In this document: one piece after another, positions 57,176 to 64,000 of the stretch | Position numbering within the stretch: the first letter of the stretch is position 1 | How the letters are laid out: each line of letters begins with the position of its first letter | Assembly: GCA_913778495.1 (NCBI GenBank) | Contig: CAJYVD010000013.1 | Span: 124,001 to 188,000 of the forward strand | Length of the DNA stretch: 64,000 nucleotides | Reading direction: 5' to 3' | DNA from: an uncultured Pantoea sp. | GTDB taxonomy: Bacteria; Pseudomonadota; Gammaproteobacteria; Enterobacterales; Enterobacteriaceae | Notes under the pieces: model-generated | What the model saw: only the letters and a program-made list of their open reading frames with translations | What the model was told of the DNA's origin: nothing | The model's database searches: none | Position numbers and translations under genes: made by a program

Positions 57176-57799
57176 TCATTCCGCGCCAGGTATTTGAGAA
57201 CCGTAAATCGCGCGCAAGGATCCTTCTTCAATAGCCTGTTTATAGTGCTTGCGGCACACGGAGATATAGCGCTCATTGCCACCAATAACAACCTGCTCAC
57301 CTTCACTATAAGGCTTGCCTTGTGCATCCAGGCGCAAGACCATGCTGGCTTTACGTCCGCAGTGACAAATGGTTTTTAATTCCACCAGCTTATCTGCCCA
57401 AGCGAGTAGATATTCGCTACCGACAAAAAGCTCACCGCGAAAATCGGTGCGCAAACCGTAACACAGTACCGGAATGTCCAGATTATCCACCACGTCAGAC
57501 AACGCTTTAACCTGTTCACGCGTGAGAAACTGGCTTTCATCCACCAGTACGCAGTGTACCGCCTGCTTCTGGTGTTCGGCGGCAATCTCCACGTCCAGTT
57601 GCGTGCTGGCATTGTATAAAAACGCTGGCGAAGAGAGACCAATCCGCGAACTTACCCGGCCCGCGCCAAAACGATTGTCAATTTCCGCGGTATAGACCAA
57701 CGTGCGCATGCCGCGCTCTTGATAGTTATAGGATGATTGCAGCAGCGCGGTGGATTTCCCTGCATTCATTGCTGAGTAATAAAAATAGAGTTGAGCCAT
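57176..57799 (-). CDS. tdk: Thymidine kinase
   Basis: The 207-residue type II thymidine kinase phosphorylates thymidine for salvage. P-loop AMNAGKST spans residues 10-17; VDESQFL and the zinc-binding CHCGRKA follow. The start has GGATCGG upstream. Convergent with adhE. Confidence 0.96.
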   Translation of the reverse strand: MAQLYFYYSAMNAGKSTALLQSSYNYQERGMRTLVYTAEIDNRFGAGRVSSRIGLSSPAFLYNASTQLDVEIAAEHQKQAVHCVLVDESQFLTREQVKALSDVVDNLDIPVLCYGLRTDFRGELFVGSEYLLAWADKLVELKTICHCGRKASMVLRLDAQGKPYSEGEQVVIGGNERYISVCRKHYKQAIEEGSLRAIYGSQIPGAE

Positions 57800-58180
57800 A
57801 TGCCGATCCTATTACAGCAAAATCTGATGGCGCGAAGTCTATCATAAAGCTTCGGCGGAGGCGCTAAGCAATACTTTGACCATTTGCTCAACATTAATGG
57901 CAATAATTACTTATTAATTTCATCATTGAACCATCATTGAATTAGCGCCGACCTATAATGATAACCCTGCCCATTAATTAACTTCAGGCATGTATTAAAT
58001 ATCACCTCAAGGAAAATCACGAGGAAGCTATTATACAGCACATAAAAATTATATTTTCCCGCTTTATCCCCTGCTTTTTTATTTACGGCTGGCTTTAATA
58101 GAAGTATTGCAGTAATTTTTTATCGCCATTATTATGATTCGGCAATGCAGTTCCCTATTATTATATTTTGAGATTAGACA
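57800..58180. other. AT-rich tdk/hns divergent region
   Basis: These 381 bases contain no gene. They are AT-rich, consistent with H-NS autoregulation. A tandem repeat, CATCATTGAA at 57921-57930 and again at 57932-57941, stands just upstream of the -10 listed below. Confidence 0.6.
57954..57959 (+). promoter_or_regulatory. Candidate hns -10 element
   Basis: TATAAT is a perfect -10. No good -35 lies at the usual distance, so the assignment is tentative. Confidence 0.4.
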
Positions 58181-58588
58181 ATGAGCGAAGCACTTAAATT
58201 TCTTAATAATATCCGCACATTGCGCGCCCAGGCTCGTGAATGTTCTCTGGAACTTTTAGAAGAGATGCTTGAAAAGCTGGATGTCGTTGTGACTGAGCGC
58301 CGTGAAGAAGAGACACACGCACAAGCTGAAAACGCCGAACGTATCCGTAAACTTGAACAATACCGTGAAATGCTCATTGCTGACGGCATTGATCCTACCG
58401 AATTGTTGCAGTCGCTTTCTGCGCCTAAATCAGCGGGTAAAGCCAAACGCGCCTCTCGCCCGGCGAAATATTCTTACGTTGATGAGCAGGGTGAAAAGCG
58501 CACCTGGACAGGTCAGGGACGCACCCCCGCCGTGATTAAAAAGGCCATTGAAGAAGACGGCAAACAGCTGGATGATTTTCTTCTGTAA
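58181..58588 (+). CDS. hns: Nucleoid protein and silencer H-NS
   Basis: The 135-residue protein has the N-terminal dimer/oligomer domain ([19 protein letters not shown], coiled coil to about 80), a linker, and the C-terminal DNA-binding domain with [20 protein letters not shown] (TWTGQGRTP is the AT-hook-like core). It binds AT-rich curved DNA and silences foreign genes. The position beside tdk and galU is conserved. Confidence 0.96.
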   Translation: MSEALKFLNNIRTLRAQARECSLELLEEMLEKLDVVVTERREEETHAQAENAERIRKLEQYREMLIADGIDPTELLQSLSAPKSAGKAKRASRPAKYSYVDEQGEKRTWTGQGRTPAVIKKAIEEDGKQLDDFLL

Positions 58589-58640
58589 TGACGTGTAGCA
58601 CACGCCGTTATCAAGGTTGAGTGCTGAAAGAAACACGAAA

Positions 58641-58670
58641 ACAAAAGGGCGCCTTGTGCGCCCTTTTGTT
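58641..58670 (+). terminator. Terminator of hns
   Basis: ACAAAAGGGCGC and GCGCCCTTTTGT form a 12-bp stem with a 5-base loop; convergent with the epimerase gene. Confidence 0.9.
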
Positions 58671-58706
58671 ATCTATACATCCAATACTGTGGGTAAAACA
58701 CACACA

Positions 58707-59714
58707 TCAGTGTGGGTAAAACGCCCGATACCACTCAACAAATTTCCGCACCCCTTCTGTTACCTGCGTCTGAGGACGGAAATCGATAGCGTCATAAAGC
58801 GGCTGCGTATCTGCGCTGGTTCCCAGCACGTCACCCGGCTGCATTGGCAGCATATTTTTCTTTGCTTCAAAACCTAATGCGCTCTCAAGCGCCTCAATAT
58901 ACGTCATCAAGCTGGTGGGCTGGCTATTGCCAATATTATAAACGCGGTATGGCGCCGAGCTATTTGCCGGCGAGCCCGACTCCACCGTCCACTGAGCATC
59001 GGCTTGAGGAATAACGTCCTGCAGGCGGACAATAGCTTCAGCGATATCGTCAATATAGGTGAAATCCCGAGTCATCTGGCCGTTGTTATAGACGTCAATT
59101 GCTTCGCCTGCGAGCATGGCACGCGTGAATTTAAATAACGCCATGTCCGGACGTCCCCACGGACCATAAACGGTAAAGAAACGAAGACCCGTGGTGGGTA
59201 ACTGATAAAGATGAGAATAGGTGTGCGACATCAATTCGTTGGCTTTTTTGGTGGCCGCATAAAGTGACACAGGGTGATCAACCGAATCTTCAGTTGAGAA
59301 AGGCATTTTACGGTTTAAGCCATAAACGGAGCTGGATGACGCATATAACAAATGACCAATTTTATGGTGTCGACACCCTTCCAAAATATTGAGGTGGCCG
59401 ATTAAATTGGCGTCCGCATAAGCATGAGGATTTTCAATCGAATAACGCACGCCCGCCTGCGCACCGAGGTGGATAACGCGGTCAAAAGCGTGGCGGCTAA
59501 ATAGGTCGGAAATGGCCTGGCGATCCGCCAGGTCCATTTTTTCAAACGTAAATTCGGGATGTTGAACAATCTGATCCAAACGCGCCTGTTTCAGGCTCAC
59601 GGCATAATAGTCGTTTAGGTTGTCTATTCCTGTAACCTGGTGACCGGCAGCCAACAAACGTTGACTAACATGAAACCCAATAAAACCTGCTGCGCCAGTA
59701 ACCAGAAACTTCAT
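58707..59714 (-). CDS. UDP-glucuronate 4-epimerase-type nucleotide-sugar epimerase
   Basis: The 335-residue protein has the NAD motif GAAGFIGFHVSQRLLAAGHQ, the Ser-Tyr-Lys set (SSSSVYGLNRKMPF and YAATKK) and GLRFFTVYGPWGRPDMA. This fits UDP-glucuronic acid/UDP-galactose 4-epimerases of the Uge/capsule type. Coming right after ugd, which makes UDP-glucuronate, it probably makes UDP-galacturonate for surface polysaccharide. The start has GAGGGATGT upstream. E. coli lacks this gene between hns and galU. Confidence 0.88.
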   Translation of the reverse strand: MKFLVTGAAGFIGFHVSQRLLAAGHQVTGIDNLNDYYAVSLKQARLDQIVQHPEFTFEKMDLADRQAISDLFSRHAFDRVIHLGAQAGVRYSIENPHAYADANLIGHLNILEGCRHHKIGHLLYASSSSVYGLNRKMPFSTEDSVDHPVSLYAATKKANELMSHTYSHLYQLPTTGLRFFTVYGPWGRPDMALFKFTRAMLAGEAIDVYNNGQMTRDFTYIDDIAEAIVRLQDVIPQADAQWTVESGSPANSSAPYRVYNIGNSQPTSLMTYIEALESALGFEAKKNMLPMQPGDVLGTSADTQPLYDAIDFRPQTQVTEGVRKFVEWYRAFYPH

Positions 59715-59729
59715 ACATCCCTCATTTAA

Positions 59730-61070
59730 TTATACGATTTGAATAGACGCTCCGCGGCCGATGGCGTAGTAGACAAAGCCGCGTTTGTTTAAGCGCTCTG
59801 GATCATACAGGTTACGACCATCAAAAATCACGGGTTCTTTTAAGGCAGCCTTAATGACATCAAAATCCGGAGCACGGAAATTTTGCCATTCGGTGCAGAT
59901 CACCAGACCGTCAGCACCTTGCAGCGCCGCCTCTTTCGTACCGGTGAGTTTCAAATCGTCACGATGCCCATAGATGCGCTGAGCCTCTTCCATTGCTTCT
60001 GGGTCAAACGCCTGCACGCTTGCACCGGCTTCCCATAGCGCTTCCATCAGCACACGGCTTGAGGCTTCACGCATGTCGTCGGTGTTAGGCTTGAAGGCCA
60101 GTCCCCAGAGCGCAAAGGTTTTGCCGCGCAGATCGTCACCGAAGTGGCGCTTGATGAAGCTCGGCAGCTTGTTTTTCTGGCTGTCGTTAACATCTTCAAC
60201 GGCTTTCAGCAGGCGTGGCGTATAGCCAATAGACTCTGCCGTGCGGATCAGGGCCTGCACGTCTTTCGGGAAGCAGGAGCCGCCGTAACCGCAGCCAGGG
60301 TAGATAAAGTGATAGCCGATACGGGAATCAGAACCGATACCCTGACGCACTTTCTCAATATCCGCACCCAAACGCTCAGCCAGGTTCGAGATTTCGTTCA
60401 TGAAGCTGATTTTGGTGGCCAGCATGCAGTTGGCCGCATACTTGGTCAGCTCTGCACTGCGGATGTCCATCAAAATCATGCGGTCATGGTTGCGGTTGAA
60501 CGGCTCATACAGCTCGCGCAGCAGTTCGACGACATCATCATTGTCAGTACCGACGACGATGCGTTCAGGACGCATACAGTCGTTGACGGCCGCACCTTCC
60601 TTGAGGAACTCAGGGTTGGAAACCACATCGAAACTGACGTTGGCATCGCGCTCTTTAAGCGTCTGCGTCATCACTGTGCGCACACGATCGGCGGTCCCCA
60701 CCGGCACGGTGGATTTGTCGATAACCACTTTGTGTTCTTTCATGTGCGTTGCGATGGTTTTCGCCACCGCAGTGACATATTTCAGATCGGCAGAGCCATC
60801 TTCATCCGGCGGGGTACCCACGGCGATGAACTGCATCACCCCGTGGTTTACGCCTTCAGCCGCATCCGTGCTGAACTTCAGGCGGCCCGCTTCATAGTTT
60901 GACATGACCAGCGGCGTTAGGCCCGGCTCGAAAATCGGAATTTGTCCTTTTTTGAGGTTTTCGACTTTCTTTTCATCAACATCAATACAGAGAACGTCAT
61001 GTCCGACTTCGGCCAACACCGCAGCCTGAACCAGACCGACATAGCCGATACCAAATACAGTGACTTTCAT
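59730..61070 (-). CDS. ugd: UDP-glucose 6-dehydrogenase
   Basis: Ugd oxidises UDP-glucose to UDP-glucuronate with two NAD. The 446-residue protein has [20 protein letters not shown], catalytic Cys in [14 protein letters not shown] (near 260) and [18 protein letters not shown]. It lies 22 bases after galU, which makes its substrate, and 15 before the epimerase. In E. coli K-12 ugd lies elsewhere (near the his region). Confidence 0.95.
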   Translation of the reverse strand: MKVTVFGIGYVGLVQAAVLAEVGHDVLCIDVDEKKVENLKKGQIPIFEPGLTPLVMSNYEAGRLKFSTDAAEGVNHGVMQFIAVGTPPDEDGSADLKYVTAVAKTIATHMKEHKVVIDKSTVPVGTADRVRTVMTQTLKERDANVSFDVVSNPEFLKEGAAVNDCMRPERIVVGTDNDDVVELLRELYEPFNRNHDRMILMDIRSAELTKYAANCMLATKISFMNEISNLAERLGADIEKVRQGIGSDSRIGYHFIYPGCGYGGSCFPKDVQALIRTAESIGYTPRLLKAVEDVNDSQKNKLPSFIKRHFGDDLRGKTFALWGLAFKPNTDDMREASSRVLMEALWEAGASVQAFDPEAMEEAQRIYGHRDDLKLTGTKEAALQGADGLVICTEWQNFRAPDFDVIKAALKEPVIFDGRNLYDPERLNKRGFVYYAIGRGASIQIV

Positions 61071-61092
61071 TGAATTATCCTGTGTTAAAAAA

Positions 61093-62001
61093 TTACTTTT
61101 TGCTGCCTACTGCGCCGTCAAGCCATTCTGCAAAGTCTTTACCCAGCACTGGATGACGTACACCGTACTCAACGAAAGCCTGCATATAACCCAGTTTGTT
61201 ACCACAGTCGTGGCTAACGCCTTTCAGGTGATAGGCTTCAACGGTCTCTTTTTCCATCAGCATGGCGATAGAGTCGGTCAGCTGCACTTCACCGCCTGCG
61301 CCTGGAGGGGTTTTCGCCAGCAGTGGCCAGATATCGGCAGAGAGCACGTAGCGGCCAACCACAGCCAGGTTTGATGGCGCTTCAGCCGCTTTCGGCTTCT
61401 CAACCACGCCTACCATAGGCGCGCTGTCGCCAGGATTCAGCTCTGCGCCCTGGCAGTCAACCACACCGTAAGCGGTCACGTCGGCAACGGGCTCAACCAT
61501 GATCTGGCTACGGCCACTCTCGTCAAAGCGGGCCATCATCTCGGCCAGGTTGTCTTTAGTTGGGTTAGATTCGTATTCGTCGATGATGACGTCTGGCAGG
61601 ATCACCGCCACAGGCTCATTGCCCACCAGCGGATGTGCACACATAACAGCGTGGCCCAAACCTTTAGCGATACCCTGACGCACCTGCATGATAGTGACAT
61701 GCGGCGGGCAGATTGACTGGATTTCATCCAACAACTGACGCTTTACGCGTTTTTCCAGCATGGATTCCAGCTCAAAACTGGTATCAAAATGGTTTTCAAT
61801 CGCATTTTTAGAGGAGTGGGTAACCAGCACAATTTCATTGATGCCCGCAGCAATACACTCGTTTACGACATACTGAATGAGCGGCTTATCAACCAGCGGT
61901 AACATCTCTTTTGGAATAGCTTTGGTAGCAGGCAGCATACGCGTCCCCAAACCTGCAACCGGGATTACCGCTTTTTTTACTTTAGACTTATAGGCAGACA
62001 T
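61093..62001 (-). CDS. galU: UTP-glucose-1-phosphate uridylyltransferase
   Basis: GalU makes UDP-glucose. The 302-residue protein has [20 protein letters not shown] (nucleotide-binding, near 15-35), [12 protein letters not shown] and [19 protein letters not shown] lies 7 bases before the ATG. It heads a galU-ugd-epimerase order on the minus strand. Confidence 0.96.
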   Translation of the reverse strand: MSAYKSKVKKAVIPVAGLGTRMLPATKAIPKEMLPLVDKPLIQYVVNECIAAGINEIVLVTHSSKNAIENHFDTSFELESMLEKRVKRQLLDEIQSICPPHVTIMQVRQGIAKGLGHAVMCAHPLVGNEPVAVILPDVIIDEYESNPTKDNLAEMMARFDESGRSQIMVEPVADVTAYGVVDCQGAELNPGDSAPMVGVVEKPKAAEAPSNLAVVGRYVLSADIWPLLAKTPPGAGGEVQLTDSIAMLMEKETVEAYHLKGVSHDCGNKLGYMQAFVEYGVRHPVLGKDFAEWLDGAVGSKK

Positions 62002-62196
62002 CTAAATACCTCTCTTAATAGGCCGTTCAAGTTAATACTTGATATGTCGGTTTAAAAAAACGAAATGAGTATATCAGTTAGTGTTGGGCGGAATTATCCT
62101 GGATGAAGTTAATCCACGGAAATTAAGACTTTTACCCAAGTGTAAAGCTTGCTTATGGACCTGTCTTTAGCCCCCTGCGAATTAATAGCGATCTGG

Positions 62197-63213
62197 TTAT
62201 TCTTCCGCCGATAGCATCAATCTCAAGCGACCACCCGCACCCCAAACGTGACACTGCCACGACTCCGTGTGCTGGTTTATCTGATTCAGATGCGTGCTGC
62301 CCATTGTCCCCAAAGGCACGCCATTAGGCAGCGAGAGTTGTTGTTCACCGCTGTGCAACGTGGCGTTAAGACCGGCCGAAACCAGAATCAAGTTCTGCCG
62401 TTCACGGTGGTAATACCCAACCAGAAGCGGAAACTGGCCGTTAAGATTCGCCTGACGTAACAGCAAGTTGACCTGACGTAACAGACCATTGAGTTCTGGC
62501 AGCCGTTGATGTTGCCCCGAGAGCTGTTCCTGCAGTAGGCCATTGAACAGCGCGCGCAACAGCAGTGCGGCCAGAACACCATTGTCACCGGCACGCGTTA
62601 CGTCAAGACAGTAAAACGCGAGGTCTTTGTCCGACAGCGCAGCAATATCCAGCACCAAACCAGGTTGTTCAGCCATCGTAAGCTGACGGTAATTGACCCG
62701 GCAGTGCGCCACGGTTTGCTGTACGGGAGGCTGTAACTCCTTAAGCAATTTCGCCGCGGCAGACGGATCGCGCACCAGCGCGTCCCAGTCCTGAAACAGC
62801 TGCTCGTCTTCTTCGACTTTGGAAGTGAACATGGAAGGATAAAGACATTCAAACACCGCTTCACGAAAGCGCTCAGGGTTTTTAAGCGGTTTAAGCAGCA
62901 CATCCTGCACCCCCAGGCGGAGTACGTGCGCGATATCAGACATGTTTTGCGTGGCAGAAACGATCAGTATCGGCACGTCACTTCCGCTGCTGCGGACGCG
63001 CTCTACAAACGTGATGCCGTCCATACGCGGCATTTCGAGATCGCAAACGATCAGGTCCATCGCCTGCGCCGAAAATGCGCTTAATCCCTCAACCCCGTCA
63101 GATGCTTCAAAAGTAGTGGCACCCAAGCCAGTCAACATCGTGTTCAGTAACGAACGGAAAATGACCTCATCTTCGACAATGAGTATCTTTTTGCCGATCA
63201 GTGGATTTTCCAT
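62197..63213 (-). CDS. rssB: RpoS adaptor/response regulator RssB
   Basis: RssB delivers sigma-S to ClpXP. The 338-residue protein has a receiver domain with phospho-acceptor Asp58 in VCDLEMPRMDG and a C-terminal phosphatase-like (PP2C) domain. GGGGAAAGA precedes the ATG. It follows rssA by about 100 bases. Confidence 0.95.
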   Translation of the reverse strand: MENPLIGKKILIVEDEVIFRSLLNTMLTGLGATTFEASDGVEGLSAFSAQAMDLIVCDLEMPRMDGITFVERVRSSGSDVPILIVSATQNMSDIAHVLRLGVQDVLLKPLKNPERFREAVFECLYPSMFTSKVEEDEQLFQDWDALVRDPSAAAKLLKELQPPVQQTVAHCRVNYRQLTMAEQPGLVLDIAALSDKDLAFYCLDVTRAGDNGVLAALLLRALFNGLLQEQLSGQHQRLPELNGLLRQVNLLLRQANLNGQFPLLVGYYHRERQNLILVSAGLNATLHSGEQQLSLPNGVPLGTMGSTHLNQINQHTESWQCHVWGAGGRLRLMLSAEE

Positions 63214-63315
63214 TCTTTCCCCCCGTGTGCCAAATATTTCAATAGTGGTTCATAAAACGCGGTTGCGCCTGTAAGAATTAACCTAAGTCGCAACGCGGTG
63301 GTACGAACAACCCGA

Positions 63316-64000
63316 TTATCTGCCACGGACCAGCGGTAATAATTCATCCATTTTTTTCTCGACGGCGGCCTTGCCTGCCGCAATGGCTTCTTCTGCACGG
63401 TGAAAATCCAGCGTAGATATTTGTGGGCAAAACGGTTGAATCAGCACATCAGGCGGATCTCCCGCCATGCGGTTGCGTTTCAATCTATTTTCCAGCACCT
63501 GAATCGAAGTCGACATGATCTCCATCGCACCCGGCGTAGGATGCGCGCGACGCGAGGTGGTTCCCAGCAAACGCTGGCGCAGTTTCTGACTCCAGCTGAT
63601 GTCTGCCGCCGCCTCTTCACTGCTTTGCGGCGTGACGGAAAGTAACTCCTGCTGCATGAGGTGCGCATCGTGCTGGAGATCCACGGCGATGACGATATCC
63701 GCGCCCAGTGCACGGGTCAGCGAGATAGGCACCGGATTGACCACTGCGCCATCCACCAGCCAGTAACCATTGTAGCCAACGGGCGGCAACAAACCGGGCA
63801 TACTGCACGAGGCGCGGACCGCTTGGTGCAAATCGCCTTCAGTGTGCCACAGTTCACGTCCGGTACTCAGATTGGTGGAGACCGCACCGAAAGGTTTGTC
63901 ACAGGCTTCAATGCGCTCGGCGGGAATCAACTGGCGAATATGACTGAAGACGCGATCGCCGCGCAGCAGGCCACCCCGCTGCCACGATAGATCCATCAGG
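63316..64000 (-). CDS. rssA: Patatin-like phospholipase RssA (N-terminus outside window)
   Basis: The visible part runs from residue about 75 of the family to the end: MDLSWQRGGLLRGDRVF, FGAVSTNLSTGRELWHTEGD, then DGAVVNPVPISLTRALGADI with the catalytic Asp of the patatin dyad, and HDAHLMQQELLS. The nucleophile serine (GxSxG) lies off the edge. The gene is read to the left and continues past base 64000. RssA precedes rssB, as in E. coli. Confidence 0.92.
   Translation of the reverse strand, partial: LMDLSWQRGGLLRGDRVFSHIRQLIPAERIEACDKPFGAVSTNLSTGRELWHTEGDLHQAVRASCSMPGLLPPVGYNGYWLVDGAVVNPVPISLTRALGADIVIAVDLQHDAHLMQQELLSVTPQSSEEAAADISWSQKLRQRLLGTTSRRAHPTPGAMEIMSTSIQVLENRLKRNRMAGDPPDVLIQPFCPQISTLDFHRAEEAIAAGKAAVEKKMDELLPLVRGR

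Overview
The window is a piece of an enterobacterial chromosome (Enterobacterales). Gene order follows the Escherichia coli stretch from rnb to rssA: rnb, gmr/yciR, osmB, yciH, pyrF, lapBA, pgpB, ribA, acnA, ymiA, cysB, topA, sohB, yciK, btuR, rluB, yciO, rnm, trp, ompW, yciCBA, tonB, yciI, yciY, cls, yciU, opp, ychE, adhE, tdk, hns, galU, rssBA. The unfused trpG and trpD, the rpfF gene, the tandem oppA genes and the sequence style point to a non-E. coli lineage. Erwiniaceae (Pantoea/Erwinia-like) is my best guess, but it is an inference. No rRNA, tRNA, insertion sequence, phage or CRISPR array was seen.

Layout. 1-2.8 kb: the start of a PTS permease gene (cut by the window edge) and a YdeP-type molybdopterin oxidoreductase. 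2.9-7.4 kb: rnb, then a CstA-family transporter with its small YbdD partner. 7.6-11.5 kb: a complete RpfR/RpfF diffusible-signal-factor module, with convergent genes only 12 bp apart, and a lone araD. 11.8-16.6 kb: osmB, yciH-pyrF, lapAB, pgpB, ribA. 16.6-24.3 kb: acnA, a cluster of very small genes including ymiA, cysB, topA. 24.8-31.2 kb: sohB, yciK-btuR, rluB, an AT-rich gap, a lipoprotein serine protease, yciO, rnm. 31.3-38.1 kb: the whole tryptophan operon with TrpR operator, leader peptide and attenuator. 38.2-45.4 kb: envelope and stress genes (BON lipoprotein, ompW, yciCBA, tonB, yciI, yciY, cls, yciU). 45.4-52.8 kb: the oligopeptide permease with two oppA genes. 53.4-58.6 kb: ychE, adhE, tdk, hns. 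58.7-64 kb: UDP-sugar genes (UDP-glucuronate epimerase, ugd, galU) and rssB-rssA, the last cut by the window end.

How it works together. Most genes are housekeeping: RNA decay, tryptophan, pyrimidine and riboflavin synthesis, DNA topology, envelope maintenance, peptide uptake and fermentation. Recognisable regulation includes the TrpR operator plus attenuator, FNR-type boxes before ompW and adhE, a Fur-like box before tonB, a perfect CRP-type box and a pair of NtrC-like sites upstream of oppA, and a sigma-S-like -10 before osmB. galU, ugd and the epimerase form one ordered route from glucose-1-phosphate to UDP-glucuronate and UDP-galacturonate for surface polysaccharide.

The most notable accessory system is rpfF-rpfR: a DSF-type fatty-acid signal synthase beside a receptor that keeps intact GGDEF and EAL motifs. 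It resembles the systems known from Cronobacter and Burkholderia, so it is not wholly new. Less familiar are several very small genes, an extended trp leader peptide, and the lipoprotein protease in place of E. coli yciQ.
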